Shown: positions 1 through 7,294, numbered from the stretch's first letter. The stretch is DNA of 14,223 bases from Cyanobacteria bacterium UBA8156 (GCA_003456125.1 DMPD01000004.1:1-14223), one strand, 5' to 3'. The notes: generated from the letters alone by a model not told the origin. A program made the numbers and translations.

Positions 1-136
1 CGGTAGGAGCCATAACCATCAATTCTCCTTGGGCACTCCGTTCCAACCGCGCTTCGGGGTTCGCCGCGCACAACTTCGCAAACACTTCTGGACTGAGGGA
101 AGTTACCGAGTTCAGATTGAGGGCGATCGCTGTCAT
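1..136 (-). CDS. Uma2 family (DUF820) endonuclease-like protein, N-terminal fragment
   Basis: Partial gene: 45 codons run from an ATG at 136 off the left edge of the window. The readable part has the typical N-terminus of cyanobacterial Uma2 proteins: a short leader, then LSPEVFAKLCAANPEARLE, then a QGELMVMAPT stretch. Uma2 proteins have a PD-(D/E)xK nuclease-like fold and occur in many copies in cyanobacteria; their cellular role is poorly known. The catalytic acidic and lysine residues would lie beyond the edge, so activity cannot be judged. The start is well supported by GGAGGTGA just upstream, which contains the stop codon of the preceding metallopeptidase gene, so the two are probably translationally coupled. 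Confidence 0.8.
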   Translation of the reverse strand, partial: MTAIALNLNSVTSLSPEVFAKLCAANPEARLERSAQGELMVMAPT

Positions 137-140
137 GGTG

Positions 141-148
141 TCACCTCC
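141..148 (-). promoter_or_regulatory. Ribosome binding site overlapping the upstream stop codon
   Basis: The minus strand reads GGAGGTGA, then CACC, then ATG at 136. GGAGG lies 7 nt from the ATG, and the following TGA is the stop of the metallopeptidase gene. This arrangement supports translational coupling and fixes the Uma2 start. Confidence 0.75.
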
Positions 149-821
149 AGCCCAACCAAGGGGGCACGTATTGCCAGGCCTGGCGTACTGCCCGATCGCG
201 ATCGCGGTAATCCGGCAGGAACGAGGCCACCAACGCCCAAAAATTCGCCGAATGGTTGAGGTGCACCGTATGGCATAGCTCATGGATCAGCACGTAGCGC
301 AGATCCGCCGGCGGCAAAAACAACAATTTGCAATTGAGGCTGATGTGACCCTGCCCGGAACAGCTGGCCCACCGGGTCTTTTGATGCCGCACCGTCGCTT
401 TCTGAAAAGACAAGCCGGTTTCTTGACTGACTTGGTGCAAGATGGGCACAAGCTGCACCTCGGCTTTGCGCCGGAGCCAAGGGATCACCTCGTCGCGGTG
501 GGGCAAGTGGAGTTCCGGGTAGTGTTCTTGCCGGGGGAACCCCAAGGTGAGGCGCCATTCCTCGGCGATCGCCGCCAACGCCAGCATTTGGGGATGGGCA
601 CCCGGCATTTTGGGCAAGTTGCGTTCCAGCCAAGGACGGTTCGCCGCCAGGATTAAAGGCACTTCGGCGGTGGGAAACCCCATCGGTACCGTGACCCGAA
701 TTTGGCCGGGAGAGACAATCGCGATTTTGACCCGACGGGCCCGGAGGCTTTCCCGTACCTGCACATCGAGGTCACCAAGTTCGACCATTGAGTTCACGGG
801 CAATGGGGGAGCGATCGCCAT
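141..821 (-). CDS. YgjP-type zinc metallopeptidase (M48-like, DUF45)
   Basis: A 226-residue soluble protein with the hallmarks of the YgjP/DUF45 metallopeptidase family. KTRWASCS (148-155) corresponds to the family KTRWGSCS signature with Ala in place of Gly. It is followed by a LNCKLLFLP segment, the zinc-binding HELCH (180-184) and a third likely zinc ligand in NHSANFW (His190). These proteins are predicted cytosolic zinc-dependent proteases related to wss/SprT-like enzymes; their substrates are not established. The ATG at 821 has GGAG close upstream and overlaps the end of the ABC1 kinase gene by 50 nt. A second ATG at 788 has no visible ribosome binding site. It is probably co-transcribed with the ABC1 gene before it and the Uma2 gene after it. 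The family call is secure; the function is only a prediction. Confidence 0.85.
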   Translation of the reverse strand: MAIAPPLPVNSMVELGDLDVQVRESLRARRVKIAIVSPGQIRVTVPMGFPTAEVPLILAANRPWLERNLPKMPGAHPQMLALAAIAEEWRLTLGFPRQEHYPELHLPHRDEVIPWLRRKAEVQLVPILHQVSQETGLSFQKATVRHQKTRWASCSGQGHISLNCKLLFLPPADLRYVLIHELCHTVHLNHSANFWALVASFLPDYRDRDRAVRQAWQYVPPWLGWR

Positions 822-2622
822 TATCTCCGGACATTACCGCCGCCGGCAGCAAATCGGCTTCTTTTAACCAAATCTCCCGAATGCTGCGGGCCACAAACCG
901 CTGGGCCAACTGCGACAACACATTGAAACCCATCGCCCCGGCGGCCGGCCGCACGATCGCCTGGCCCAACATCGGCAACACCTCCACCGGCGAGCGATCG
1001 CCCCGGAGGCTTTCCCAAATGTTTTGCAAGGATTCCCACCGTTCCCCCGGCGCCGTTGGTTTTTGCCACAATGCCTCTGCCAACAGGTTGGCCAGCTCCC
1101 CCGACAGGCGATCGCGCAAATCGTCGCCCCGTTCCGACAGCAAAAACTCGGAAATTCGGGCGATCGTACTGGGCAAATCGTAGGCTTGGTTGCTGCGGGC
1201 ACTGCGCAACAGGTTTTCCAGCCGCCGCCAGCGCAACGATCCATCTTTGAACAACAACTCGGTGAGGGTGTAGCGCAATTCCGGGGCGGCATCCACCAGC
1301 AATCGGTTGGCCACATAGGGATAAGCTACGCTCAATACCTTAAAGTTCGGATCGACCGCCAACGCAATGCCTTCCAGCGTCACCAGCGATCGCACAATCA
1401 GGGCGTAGTACGGGGGCACTTGAAACGGATAGTCGTACATCACCTGCGACAACTTGTCCGTGAGTTCCTTGAAATCCAACTCCGCCACACTGCGATCGAG
1501 AGCCCCTTGAAACACCGCTTCCAGAGCCGGCACAATGCCCGTCAAGTCGGTCTCGGGATTCAAAAAGCCCAGCCGGATATAATCTTGAGCCAAAGCCGCA
1601 AAATCCCGGTTGGCCAAATGCACAATCGCCTCAATCAGACCGTAGCGCTGCTCGGCCGTCACCCGGCTCATCATGCCAAAATCCAGATAGGCTAGGGTGC
1701 CATCGGCCATCACCAGCAAATTGCCCGGGTGGGGGTCGGCGTGAAAAAAACCCCGATCCAGCAACTGCACCAACGAGCATTGCACCCCCACCTGAATGAT
1801 GTGGCGGGTATCCAAGCCCATCGCGGCCAACTGTTGCAACTCCGTGAGTTTAATGCCGTCAATCCACTCCATCGTGAGTACCCGCTTGGCGGTGTAGGGC
1901 CAAAAAATGCGCGGGACATAAATACCGGGTTGGCGATGGTAATACTCGGCAAATTGTTCGGCGTTGGCCCCTTCACAGGTGTAATCCATCTCCTCAAAGA
2001 TGCGAGCCGCAAACTCATCGACGATCGCCGGTAAATTGCTGCGCACCCGGCGCACCGTTTTTTGCACCCACCCGGCCAAACCCCGCAGCAAATACAAATC
2101 CAGGGCAATATTTTCCACAATGTCGGGGCGCTGCACCTTAATCGCCACCCGTTCCCCCGAATGCAACCGCCCTTGGTAAACCTGCCCCAAAGAGGCCGCG
2201 GCGATGGGTTGCGGTGAAATTTCTGCGTAGATGTCTTGGGGATCGGCTCCCAATTCTTCGCGGATAAACCGGAAGGCCGTCTCGTTGGAAAAAGCGGGCA
2301 AGCGGTCTTGCAACTGGGTCAATTCTTCGAGGTAGGGCGGCGGCACGATGTCGGGACGGGTAGACAGCGCTTGCCCAATTTTGATGAAAGCGGGGCCCAG
2401 CCGACTTAACAATTCGCGGAGTTGACGGGCCCGCTGGGGCATCCGCCGCTGGGTTTGACCCCACCAACCGTCGCTCCAGATCCCCCACGCAAACCCCAAC
2501 AAGGGCAGCACCAAAGCGAAAAACCGTCCCAGTACTGCCCACGGCCGGCGACTGTAATAGGCGGCGATCGCCCCGGCATCGTAGCGCGACAACTGGGCTT
2601 CTAAACTCGCTTCCTGCGCCAT
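772..2622 (-). CDS. ABC1/UbiB-family atypical kinase-like protein
   Basis: A 616-residue protein with the full ABC1 (ADCK/UbiB) signature set, counted from the ATG at 2622: KxGQ motif IKIGQALSTR (about 80-89), the alanine-rich loop AAASLGQVYQG (141-151) in place of a normal P-loop, the VAIKVQRP lysine (162), MEWIDG, the catalytic-loop-like HADPHPGN (294-301) and metal-binding LDFG (313-316). A hydrophobic segment lies near residues 33-49. Family members act on membrane-associated quinone or prenyl-lipid metabolism in bacteria and plastids; here plastoquinone or tocopherol is an inference. The start at 2622 is preferred over an ATG 13 codons upstream because GAAGGA lies 7 nt before it. The 3' end overlaps the metallopeptidase gene. 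A divergent pilin gene begins at 2744. Confidence 0.93.
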   Translation of the reverse strand: MAQEASLEAQLSRYDAGAIAAYYSRRPWAVLGRFFALVLPLLGFAWGIWSDGWWGQTQRRMPQRARQLRELLSRLGPAFIKIGQALSTRPDIVPPPYLEELTQLQDRLPAFSNETAFRFIREELGADPQDIYAEISPQPIAAASLGQVYQGRLHSGERVAIKVQRPDIVENIALDLYLLRGLAGWVQKTVRRVRSNLPAIVDEFAARIFEEMDYTCEGANAEQFAEYYHRQPGIYVPRIFWPYTAKRVLTMEWIDGIKLTELQQLAAMGLDTRHIIQVGVQCSLVQLLDRGFFHADPHPGNLLVMADGTLAYLDFGMMSRVTAEQRYGLIEAIVHLANRDFAALAQDYIRLGFLNPETDLTGIVPALEAVFQGALDRSVAELDFKELTDKLSQVMYDYPFQVPPYYALIVRSLVTLEGIALAVDPNFKVLSVAYPYVANRLLVDAAPELRYTLTELLFKDGSLRWRRLENLLRSARSNQAYDLPSTIARISEFLLSERGDDLRDRLSGELANLLAEALWQKPTAPGERWESLQNIWESLRGDRSPVEVLPMLGQAIVRPAAGAMGFNVLSQLAQRFVARSIREIWLKEADLLPAAVMSGDNGDRSPIARELNGRTW

Positions 2623-2743
2623 GGATGTTCCTTCGATGAGCCGGTAACACCATCTTAACAATTGACCGAGAGGGATTCTGGGGCGATCGCTTCTTCATCG
2701 AGGCTGGGTAAACTGACGGGCAACCGGCAAGAAAGGCAGCACC

Positions 2744-3292
2744 GTGAGCAAACTCTCCGCCTCCCCTTCTCCTTCTTTGGTTGCGTGGTGGTTGCAGCGC
2801 TGGGGGCCTGCACCTCGCGCCAACGGCGGGTTCACCCTGATTGAATTGCTGGTGGTCATTATCATCATCGGCATTTTGGCCGCCATTGCCCTGCCTTCGT
2901 TGCTGGCCCAGGTGGCCAAATCGCGACAGGCCGAAGCCAAATCCATTGTGGGGGCCCTCAACCGCAGCCAACAGACCTACTACCTGGAAAAACAAACCTT
3001 TACCGACAACCTCAGTTCTCTGGGCTTGGGCATTTCTTCCAACACCGCCAACTACCAGTATGTGCTGTCGATCTTACCCAGCGGTGAGGCGGTAACCCAC
3101 CGGGGCTGGTCGACCAAAAACATCCACCGCTCCTATGCCGGCGTAGCCTACCTGAGCCCTGCAGGCGATGAACCCAAGGTGGATACCGTTATGTGTACGG
3201 CCGAAAATTTTACCTACTACGTGGGCAACCTCCCGATCCCGGATGGTAGCGCCACCGCTCCTCACTGTCCCCCTGGATTCCTGGAGGAATAA
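2744..3292 (+). CDS. Type IV pilin-like protein (G/H type)
   Basis: A 182-residue prepilin. A long 29-residue leader ends in NGG and is followed by the classic N-methylation and membrane segment FTLIELLVVIIIIGILAAIA. The prepilin peptidase would cut after Gly29, leaving Phe30 as the mature N-terminus with Glu34 as the conserved Glu5. The globular part resembles cyanobacterial type IV pilin-like G/H proteins and ends with two cysteines (151 and 175) that could form the D-region disulfide. The start is GTG, with AAGG eight nt upstream; no in-frame ATG is available in the leader. The leader is longer than usual and has three tryptophans. The glycosyltransferase gene follows after 19 nt, so the two are likely co-expressed. 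It could be a minor pilin or a type II secretion-like pseudopilin rather than a major pilin. Confidence 0.9.
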   Translation: MSKLSASPSPSLVAWWLQRWGPAPRANGGFTLIELLVVIIIIGILAAIALPSLLAQVAKSRQAEAKSIVGALNRSQQTYYLEKQTFTDNLSSLGLGISSNTANYQYVLSILPSGEAVTHRGWSTKNIHRSYAGVAYLSPAGDEPKVDTVMCTAENFTYYVGNLPIPDGSATAPHCPPGFLEE

Positions 3293-3298
3293 CCGGCT

Positions 3299-3304
3299 GG
3301 AGGT
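3299..3304 (+). promoter_or_regulatory. Ribosome binding site deciding a GTG start
   Basis: GGAGGT sits 7 nt before GTG at 3312. It favours that codon as the glycosyltransferase start over the ATG at 3327, which has only a weak GAAGAG upstream. Confidence 0.65.
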
Positions 3305-3311
3305 TGGTTGT

Positions 3312-4559
3312 GTGAAGAGATCTGTCATGTCCTTGTCGAAGCCCCCCCACCCGCCGTCGACCATCGCCCTGTGCATGATTGTGCGCAATGAAGCCGCGCG
3401 GTTGGCGCTCTGTGTGGATAGCGCGCGTCCCCTCGTGCAAGAAATCGTGGTGGTGGATACCGGGTCGACGGATGACACCCCGTCCCTAGCGGGTCGATTG
3501 GGAGCGCGGGTGTATCCTTTTGCCTGGCAGGAGGATTTTGCCGCCGCCCGCAACTTTGCCCTGCAGCAAGTGCAAAGCGACTGGGTGTTGGTGCTGGATG
3601 GAGACGAACGGTTGTTGCCCCCCGCCCTCCCCGCTCTGCGGCGCTTGATCCGGGAACCCAATCTCCTGGCCGTCCTTTTGCGCCGCCGCGAGTTGGGGGC
3701 CGCCCAATCCCCCTATTCCGCGGTGACCCGCTTCTTTCGCCGTCATCCCGCCTTGCGGTTTCAAGGGATTTACCACGAATCCATCGACGACAGCGTGGCG
3801 GCCCTGCAAGCCCAGGAATCCCACTGGCAAGTGGCCCACCTCGAACCGACCGCGATCGAGCACTACGGGTATCATCCCCTGTACACCGACTTGGCCGCCA
3901 AGGCCCAACGCGCGGAACGGTTGTTGCAGTTCCACCTCCAAAAATCTCCCCAAGATGCCTACGCCCTTGCCAAGTTGGGGGCCCTCTACCTCAGCCAAAA
4001 CCAACTCCCAGCGGCGATCGCCCATCTGGAGGCAGCCGTTGCCCTGCCCAATCTCTGCCCGGCGGTGCGGTTTGAAGGTCTTTACCACCTCGCCCTCGCC
4101 CGCGAAGCCCATCAAGACAGTGCGGGGGCCCAAGCCCTCTACGAAGCGGCGATCGCCCTCCCCCTCCAACCCGTGGTGTTGCTGCCTGCTCAATTTAATT
4201 TGGGGTTGCGGTACCACGCAATCGGGAATTTTGCGCCCGCTATCGACCTGTTGACCCAGGTGAAGGCCACAGCCCCCGATTACCTGCCAGCCTACCTCGC
4301 CCTCGGTCGGGCCCACAAAGCAGCCGGCAACTTGACCGCGGCGATCGCCACCTACGAACAGGCGATCGGCCAGGACCCCGATGCCCCGGAACCCTACCGC
4401 AATTTAGGGGTGGCCCTGTTCCACAACGGCCAGAGTCACCGTGCGCAGCAGGCCTTCGGCCGCGCCATTGAGGCTTATACCCTCCAGGGGCAATGGCAAA
4501 ACGCTCAGGCCCTCAAAGAGCAGTTGCGGGAATTGGGTTTGCTGTCCCCAGACTGGTAA
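3312..4559 (+). CDS. GT2 family glycosyltransferase with C-terminal TPR repeats
   Basis: About 415 residues from the GTG at 3312. The N-terminal half is a GT-A glycosyltransferase of family 2: IALCMIVRNEA (17-27), VVDTGSTDD (47-55) for nucleotide-sugar binding, DFAAARNFAL (75-84) and the DxD-like metal site LDGDER (95-100). The C-terminal half, from about residue 185, is a TPR array, for example DAYALAKLGALYL followed by PAAIAHLEAAV, and PYRNLGVALFHNG near the end. There is no signal peptide or membrane helix, so it should act in the cytosol. This architecture resembles SunS-like and other peptide or lipid-linked glycosyltransferases that use TPRs to hold a protein substrate or partner. The pilin gene 19 nt upstream makes pilin glycosylation a possible role, but that is inference. 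An open frame extends upstream to 3168 inside the pilin gene and is not expected to be used. Confidence 0.88.
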   Translation: MKRSVMSLSKPPHPPSTIALCMIVRNEAARLALCVDSARPLVQEIVVVDTGSTDDTPSLAGRLGARVYPFAWQEDFAAARNFALQQVQSDWVLVLDGDERLLPPALPALRRLIREPNLLAVLLRRRELGAAQSPYSAVTRFFRRHPALRFQGIYHESIDDSVAALQAQESHWQVAHLEPTAIEHYGYHPLYTDLAAKAQRAERLLQFHLQKSPQDAYALAKLGALYLSQNQLPAAIAHLEAAVALPNLCPAVRFEGLYHLALAREAHQDSAGAQALYEAAIALPLQPVVLLPAQFNLGLRYHAIGNFAPAIDLLTQVKATAPDYLPAYLALGRAHKAAGNLTAAIATYEQAIGQDPDAPEPYRNLGVALFHNGQSHRAQQAFGRAIEAYTLQGQWQNAQALKEQLRELGLLSPDW

Positions 4560-4599
4560 ACTTGGGGCCAGCCGCCCTCAGCAAACGTAAGAAACCGTT

Positions 4600-6078
4600 A
4601 TGTACATTGTGCAAATTGCCTCGGAATGTGCGCCCGCCATCAAAGCGGGGGGACTGGGGGATGTGGTCTACGGGTTGAGTCAAGAACTGGAGCAGCGCGG
4701 TCACTGCGTGGAGCTGGTGCTGCCCATGTACGACAACATGCGCTACGACCACATTTGGGGTTTGCACGAAGCCTACCGGGATTTGTGGGTGCCCTGGTAC
4801 GGCGGCGCGATCCACACTTCGATATTCTGCGGCTGGGTGCACGGTCGTTTGTGCTTTTTTGTTCAGCCCCACTCCGCCGACAATCTGTTCGATCGCGGTC
4901 TTTATTACGGAGCGCCCGACGACTGGAAACGGTTCGCGTTTTTCAGCAAAGCGGCGCTGGAGTTTTTGCAACAGACCAACAAGCGCCCCGATATCATCCA
5001 CTGCCACGACTGGCAAACCGGCTTGGTGCCGGTGTTGCTCTACGAAATTTACAAGTGGCACGGCATGGAATACCAACGGGTGTGCTACACCATCCATAAT
5101 TTTGCCCACCAGGGGGTGACCAGCGCGGAGGTTTTGCGGGCCACGGGTCTGAACAACGACGAGTACTATTTTGCTCCCGATCGCCTGGCGGACAACCAGT
5201 ACCCCGGTGCCCTCAACTTGATGAAGGGGGGCATTGTTTACGCCAACTATGTGAATACGGTATCGCCCCACCACGCCTGGGAAGCCCGGTTCAGCGAAGT
5301 GGGCTGTGGCTTGCAACCCACCCTCGACACCCACCACTACAAGTTTGGCGGCATTCTCAACGGCGTAGACTGTGAGTTTTGGAATCCGGAAACCGATCGC
5401 CATTTGCTCCATCCCTACCACATCGCCACCTTCGAGCACAAAGCCAAAAACAAATTTGCCCTGCGGGAACGCTTGCTGCTGGCCGAAAACCAAGACAAAC
5501 CACTGGTTTGCTACATTGGGCGACTCGATCGCCAAAAGGGGGTGCACTTGGTGCACCACGCCATCTACTACAGTTTGCAGCGGCAAGCCCAGTTTGTGCT
5601 GCTGGGATCCGCCACCGAAGCCGGCATTCACCAGTGGTTCTCGCATGAGAAAAGTCACCTCAACGAAAACCCCGATTGCCATCTGGAGCTAGGCTTCAAT
5701 GAGGAATTGGCGCACCTCATCTATGCTGGCGCCGATATCATCGTCGTACCCAGCAACTACGAACCCTGCGGCCTCACCCAAACCATCGGCCTCCGCTACG
5801 GCACTGTGCCCGTCGTGCGGGGGGTGGGCGGTCTCCTCAACACGATCTTTGATTACGATTACGACGAAGCCCACTTGCCCCAGGAACGCAACGGGTTTGT
5901 GTTTTACCAAACCGACGCGATCGCCCTGGAATCGGCTCTGGGCCGGGCCCTGGATCTGTGGTTTACCGACCGGGAAGCCTTTACGGACTTGGCGATCGCC
6001 GGCATGAAGTACGACTACTCCTGGAAAACCCCCGGCAGCCAATACGAAGGGGTGTACGAACACATCCGTCACAAATAA
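4600..6078 (+). CDS. glgA: Glycogen synthase, GlgA2 type (GT5)
   Basis: A 492-residue ADP-glucose:alpha-1,4-glucan glucosyltransferase that extends glycogen in the cytosol. The N-terminal domain has the GT5 KAGGLGDV motif (15-22) for ADP-glucose binding and HCHDWQT (134-140). The C-terminal Rossmann domain has GRLDRQKG (307-314), with the conserved Arg and Lys, and the ExxCGL-type motif YEPCGLTQ (387-394), with Glu388. Length and the N-terminal wording (SECAPAIKAGGLGDVVYGLS) match the longer of the two cyanobacterial paralogues, GlgA2. It starts at ATG 40 nt after the glycosyltransferase gene, with only a weak AAGAAA upstream, so it may be read from the same transcript or from its own promoter. 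The last three codons and the stop lie inside a 12-bp tandem repeat. It converges on the [2Fe-2S] protein gene with 41 nt between. Confidence 0.95.
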   Translation: MYIVQIASECAPAIKAGGLGDVVYGLSQELEQRGHCVELVLPMYDNMRYDHIWGLHEAYRDLWVPWYGGAIHTSIFCGWVHGRLCFFVQPHSADNLFDRGLYYGAPDDWKRFAFFSKAALEFLQQTNKRPDIIHCHDWQTGLVPVLLYEIYKWHGMEYQRVCYTIHNFAHQGVTSAEVLRATGLNNDEYYFAPDRLADNQYPGALNLMKGGIVYANYVNTVSPHHAWEARFSEVGCGLQPTLDTHHYKFGGILNGVDCEFWNPETDRHLLHPYHIATFEHKAKNKFALRERLLLAENQDKPLVCYIGRLDRQKGVHLVHHAIYYSLQRQAQFVLLGSATEAGIHQWFSHEKSHLNENPDCHLELGFNEELAHLIYAGADIIVVPSNYEPCGLTQTIGLRYGTVPVVRGVGGLLNTIFDYDYDEAHLPQERNGFVFYQTDAIALESALGRALDLWFTDREAFTDLAIAGMKYDYSWKTPGSQYEGVYEHIRHK

Positions 6079-6102
6079 CGTCACAAATAACGCCACAAAT
6101 AA
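6067..6102 (+). repeat. Three 12-bp tandem repeats across the glgA stop codon
   Basis: CGTCACAAATAA, CGTCACAAATAA and CGCCACAAATAA follow one another directly. The first copy encodes the last residues of GlgA (RHK) and the TAA stop. Because the unit is 12 bp, the second and third copies repeat an in-frame Arg-His-Lys-stop downstream. Replication slippage is the simplest origin. Confidence 0.9.
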
Positions 6103-6119
6103 AGTGACCTGCCTGCCGC

Positions 6120-6419
6120 TTATCGAAAACTATCGGGATGGGGATGGAGCCGGGGGTGCAGCCACGCCGTTTGGATTTCTCCCTGTTGCAAATGCTGCGC
6201 GGCGATCGTGGCGACCTTTTCCGGATTGACCCGCCAATAGTACACATCATCGGGGATCACCAGCACCATCGGCCCCCCCCCACACAACCCCAAACACCCG
6301 GTCTCTTCGGCGGCATCGGGCACCAACGCCCGGAAGCAGTCCCACACCGCATCCGCCCCATCCCGCCGACAGGTACGATGGCGACACACAAAAACTTTGC
6401 GATCGGGAGGGGAAGCCAT
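6120..6419 (-). CDS. Thioredoxin-like [2Fe-2S] ferredoxin domain protein
   Basis: A 99-residue protein from the ATG at 6419. Four cysteines are spaced as in thioredoxin-like [2Fe-2S] ferredoxins: FVCRHRTC (Cys12 and Cys17) and GCLGLCGGGPMVLV (Cys42 and Cys46), followed by the family's PDDVYYWRVNPEKV segment and a final HLQQG helix. Cys28 is an extra. Such small proteins occur widely in cyanobacteria; their redox partners are not defined and they differ from the plant-type photosynthetic ferredoxin. The start has only a weak GGTGG upstream. The gene lies 68 nt behind psbJ on the same strand, but a terminator lies between them, so expression probably depends on read-through or a separate promoter. 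It converges with glgA. Confidence 0.85.
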   Translation of the reverse strand: MASPPDRKVFVCRHRTCRRDGADAVWDCFRALVPDAAEETGCLGLCGGGPMVLVIPDDVYYWRVNPEKVATIAAQHLQQGEIQTAWLHPRLHPHPDSFR

Positions 6420-6439
6420 AAACACCACCAAAAAGCACG

Positions 6440-6472
6440 AAAAAAGGGCAAGGGGGATGCCCTCACCCTTGC
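6440..6472 (-). terminator. Intrinsic terminator after psbJ with two competing hairpins
   Basis: Read on the minus strand, AGGGCA pairs with TGCCCT (6 bp, 7-nt loop; plus coordinates 6445-6450 and 6458-6463) and leads directly into six T residues. A second stem, GCAAGGG with CCCTTGC (6448-6454 and 6466-6472), shares bases with the first, so only one can form at a time; it is followed by CC and the same T run. Both positions fit the end of the psbEFLJ transcript. Confidence 0.75.
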
Positions 6473-6487
6473 GGTTACGGCAGCAAA

Positions 6488-6610
6488 CTAGCTCGCCGAG
6501 CCCAAGCCCACATAGGATCCGTAAAAGAAAATGCCCACCACCGTCAGCACTCCCATGCCGGCAATGGTACCCACCAGCCACAATGGCAGTCGTCCATTTT
6601 GAAGAATCAT
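6488..6610 (-). CDS. psbJ: Photosystem II reaction centre protein J
   Basis: A 40-residue single-span thylakoid membrane protein, the usual length for PsbJ. It starts [18 protein letters not shown] and ends with the family's [11 protein letters not shown] signature. PsbJ sits beside cytochrome b559 and affects quinone access and late photosystem II assembly. The start is fixed by GGGAGG eight nt before the ATG. It is the last gene of the operon, 33 nt after psbL, and is followed by a terminator. Confidence 0.95.
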   Translation of the reverse strand: MILQNGRLPLWLVGTIAGMGVLTVVGIFFYGSYVGLGSAS

Positions 6611-6643
6611 CGATTTTTCCTCCCTGGGGAATCTCAGTGAAAT

Positions 6644-6760
6644 TTAATTGAAAAAGTAGCTCGAAAACAGCAAGACCGTCACAAAGATCAGCAGCAACCC
6701 CAGGTAGAGGGAAGTCCGGTTCAGTTCAACGGGTTGGCTGTTGGGATTTTTTTCCGCCAT
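6644..6760 (-). CDS. psbL: Photosystem II reaction centre protein L
   Basis: A 38-residue protein with the near-invariant PsbL core [16 protein letters not shown] and the terminal FSSYFFN. It has one membrane helix and lies at the photosystem II monomer interface near the QA site. GGAAGG lies about 7 nt before the ATG. It is 44 nt downstream of psbF, in a spacer carrying pyrimidine-rich repeats. Confidence 0.97.
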   Translation of the reverse strand: MAEKNPNSQPVELNRTSLYLGLLLIFVTVLLFSSYFFN

Positions 6761-6804
6761 AACGCACCTTCCAAAAGGGTAGCAAAAGGGTAAAAGAACT
6801 TGTT
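6761..6804 (-). repeat. Pyrimidine-rich repeat in the psbF-psbL spacer
   Basis: The transcript strand contains CTTTTACC, CTTTTGCTACC and CTTTTGG in direct succession, just before the psbL ribosome binding site. The GCTACC part is shared with the psbE-psbF spacer (plus strand GGTAGCAAA in both). Confidence 0.6.
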
Positions 6805-6939
6805 CTAGCGCGACAAAAACTGCATTGCGGTGATCGCCCCGATGAAGAAAACCGTGGGTACCGCCAGCGCGTGTACCGACAGCCAGCGCACAGTGAATAC
6901 CGGATACTGTACCGGTTGGTTGGGATTGTTGGTAGCCAT
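6805..6939 (-). CDS. psbF: Cytochrome b559 beta subunit
   Basis: A 44-residue single-span protein with the PsbF signature [18 protein letters not shown] and the terminal AMQFLSR. His23, inside the VHAL segment, is the haem ligand that pairs with the PsbE histidine to hold the b559 haem in photosystem II. Length and motif are canonical. No clear ribosome binding site is seen before the ATG, unlike psbE, psbL and psbJ, so translation may depend on the long upstream spacer or on coupling. Confidence 0.96.
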   Translation of the reverse strand: MATNNPNQPVQYPVFTVRWLSVHALAVPTVFFIGAITAMQFLSR

Positions 6940-7011
6940 GTCACAAAACTAGGTTGGGCTAAGGTTACAGAAGGTAGCAAAGGGTTGCAAAAGTTCAATC
7001 AACCGCAAACG
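6940..7011 (-). repeat. Degenerate tandem repeat in the psbE-psbF spacer
   Basis: The 72-nt spacer on the transcript strand holds successive 10-mer variants: TTTGCAACCC, TTTGCTACCT and TCTGTAACCT, followed by the looser TAGCCCAACCT. The motif is related to the repeat in the psbF-psbL spacer. Confidence 0.6.
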
Positions 7012-7248
7012 CTATTGGGGCAGAGTCCCCGGATTGTTGAAGCGATCCAACAAAACGGGAGCCTCTGGGTTGGCCGGAGCATAGTACTCATTGGGACGGG
7101 GGGTGCCAAATACATCGTAGGCCAGACCCGTGCTCACAAACAGCCAGCCGGCCAGAAACAGCGCCGGAATGGTCAAACTGTGGATAATCCAATAGCGAAT
7201 GCTGGTCACAATGTCCGCAAACGGACGCTCACCGGTAGAACCTGCCAT
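7012..7248 (-). CDS. psbE: Cytochrome b559 alpha subunit
   Basis: A 78-residue protein with the PsbE core [19 protein letters not shown], a single membrane helix and [16 protein letters not shown] on the lumenal side. His23 in WIIHS is the haem ligand. It is slightly shorter than the common 81-84 residues, with a divergent C-terminal tail. GGAG lies before the ATG at a normal distance (GGAGAAGAAAGC then ATG). It is the first gene of the psbEFLJ operon. The rubredoxin and Ycf48 genes that usually precede it in cyanobacteria are absent; the sugar-nucleotide fusion gene ends 169 nt upstream instead. Confidence 0.97.
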   Translation of the reverse strand: MAGSTGERPFADIVTSIRYWIIHSLTIPALFLAGWLFVSTGLAYDVFGTPRPNEYYAPANPEAPVLLDRFNNPGTLPQ

Positions 7249-7294
7249 GCTTTCTTCTCCAATCGTTTGTTAAGGGTTGGGTTCGCTTCGCCAC

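Noticed and set aside
2623..2661. Extended N-terminus of the ABC1 kinase from an ATG at 2661
   Set aside because: The ATG at 2622 has a well-placed GAAGGA, and the extra 13 residues do not resemble the family N-terminus.
3168..3311. Extended N-terminus of the glycosyltransferase overlapping the pilin gene
   Set aside because: It would overlap 125 nt of the pilin coding sequence. GTG at 3312 has an ideal ribosome binding site and begins just before the GT2 domain.
4513..5682. Minus-strand open frame of 389 codons
   Set aside because: Antisense to glgA, which is clearly coding; no recognisable domain.
6067..6102. CRISPR-like short repeats
   Set aside because: The units are only 12 bp and adjoin without spacers; no array or cas gene is present.
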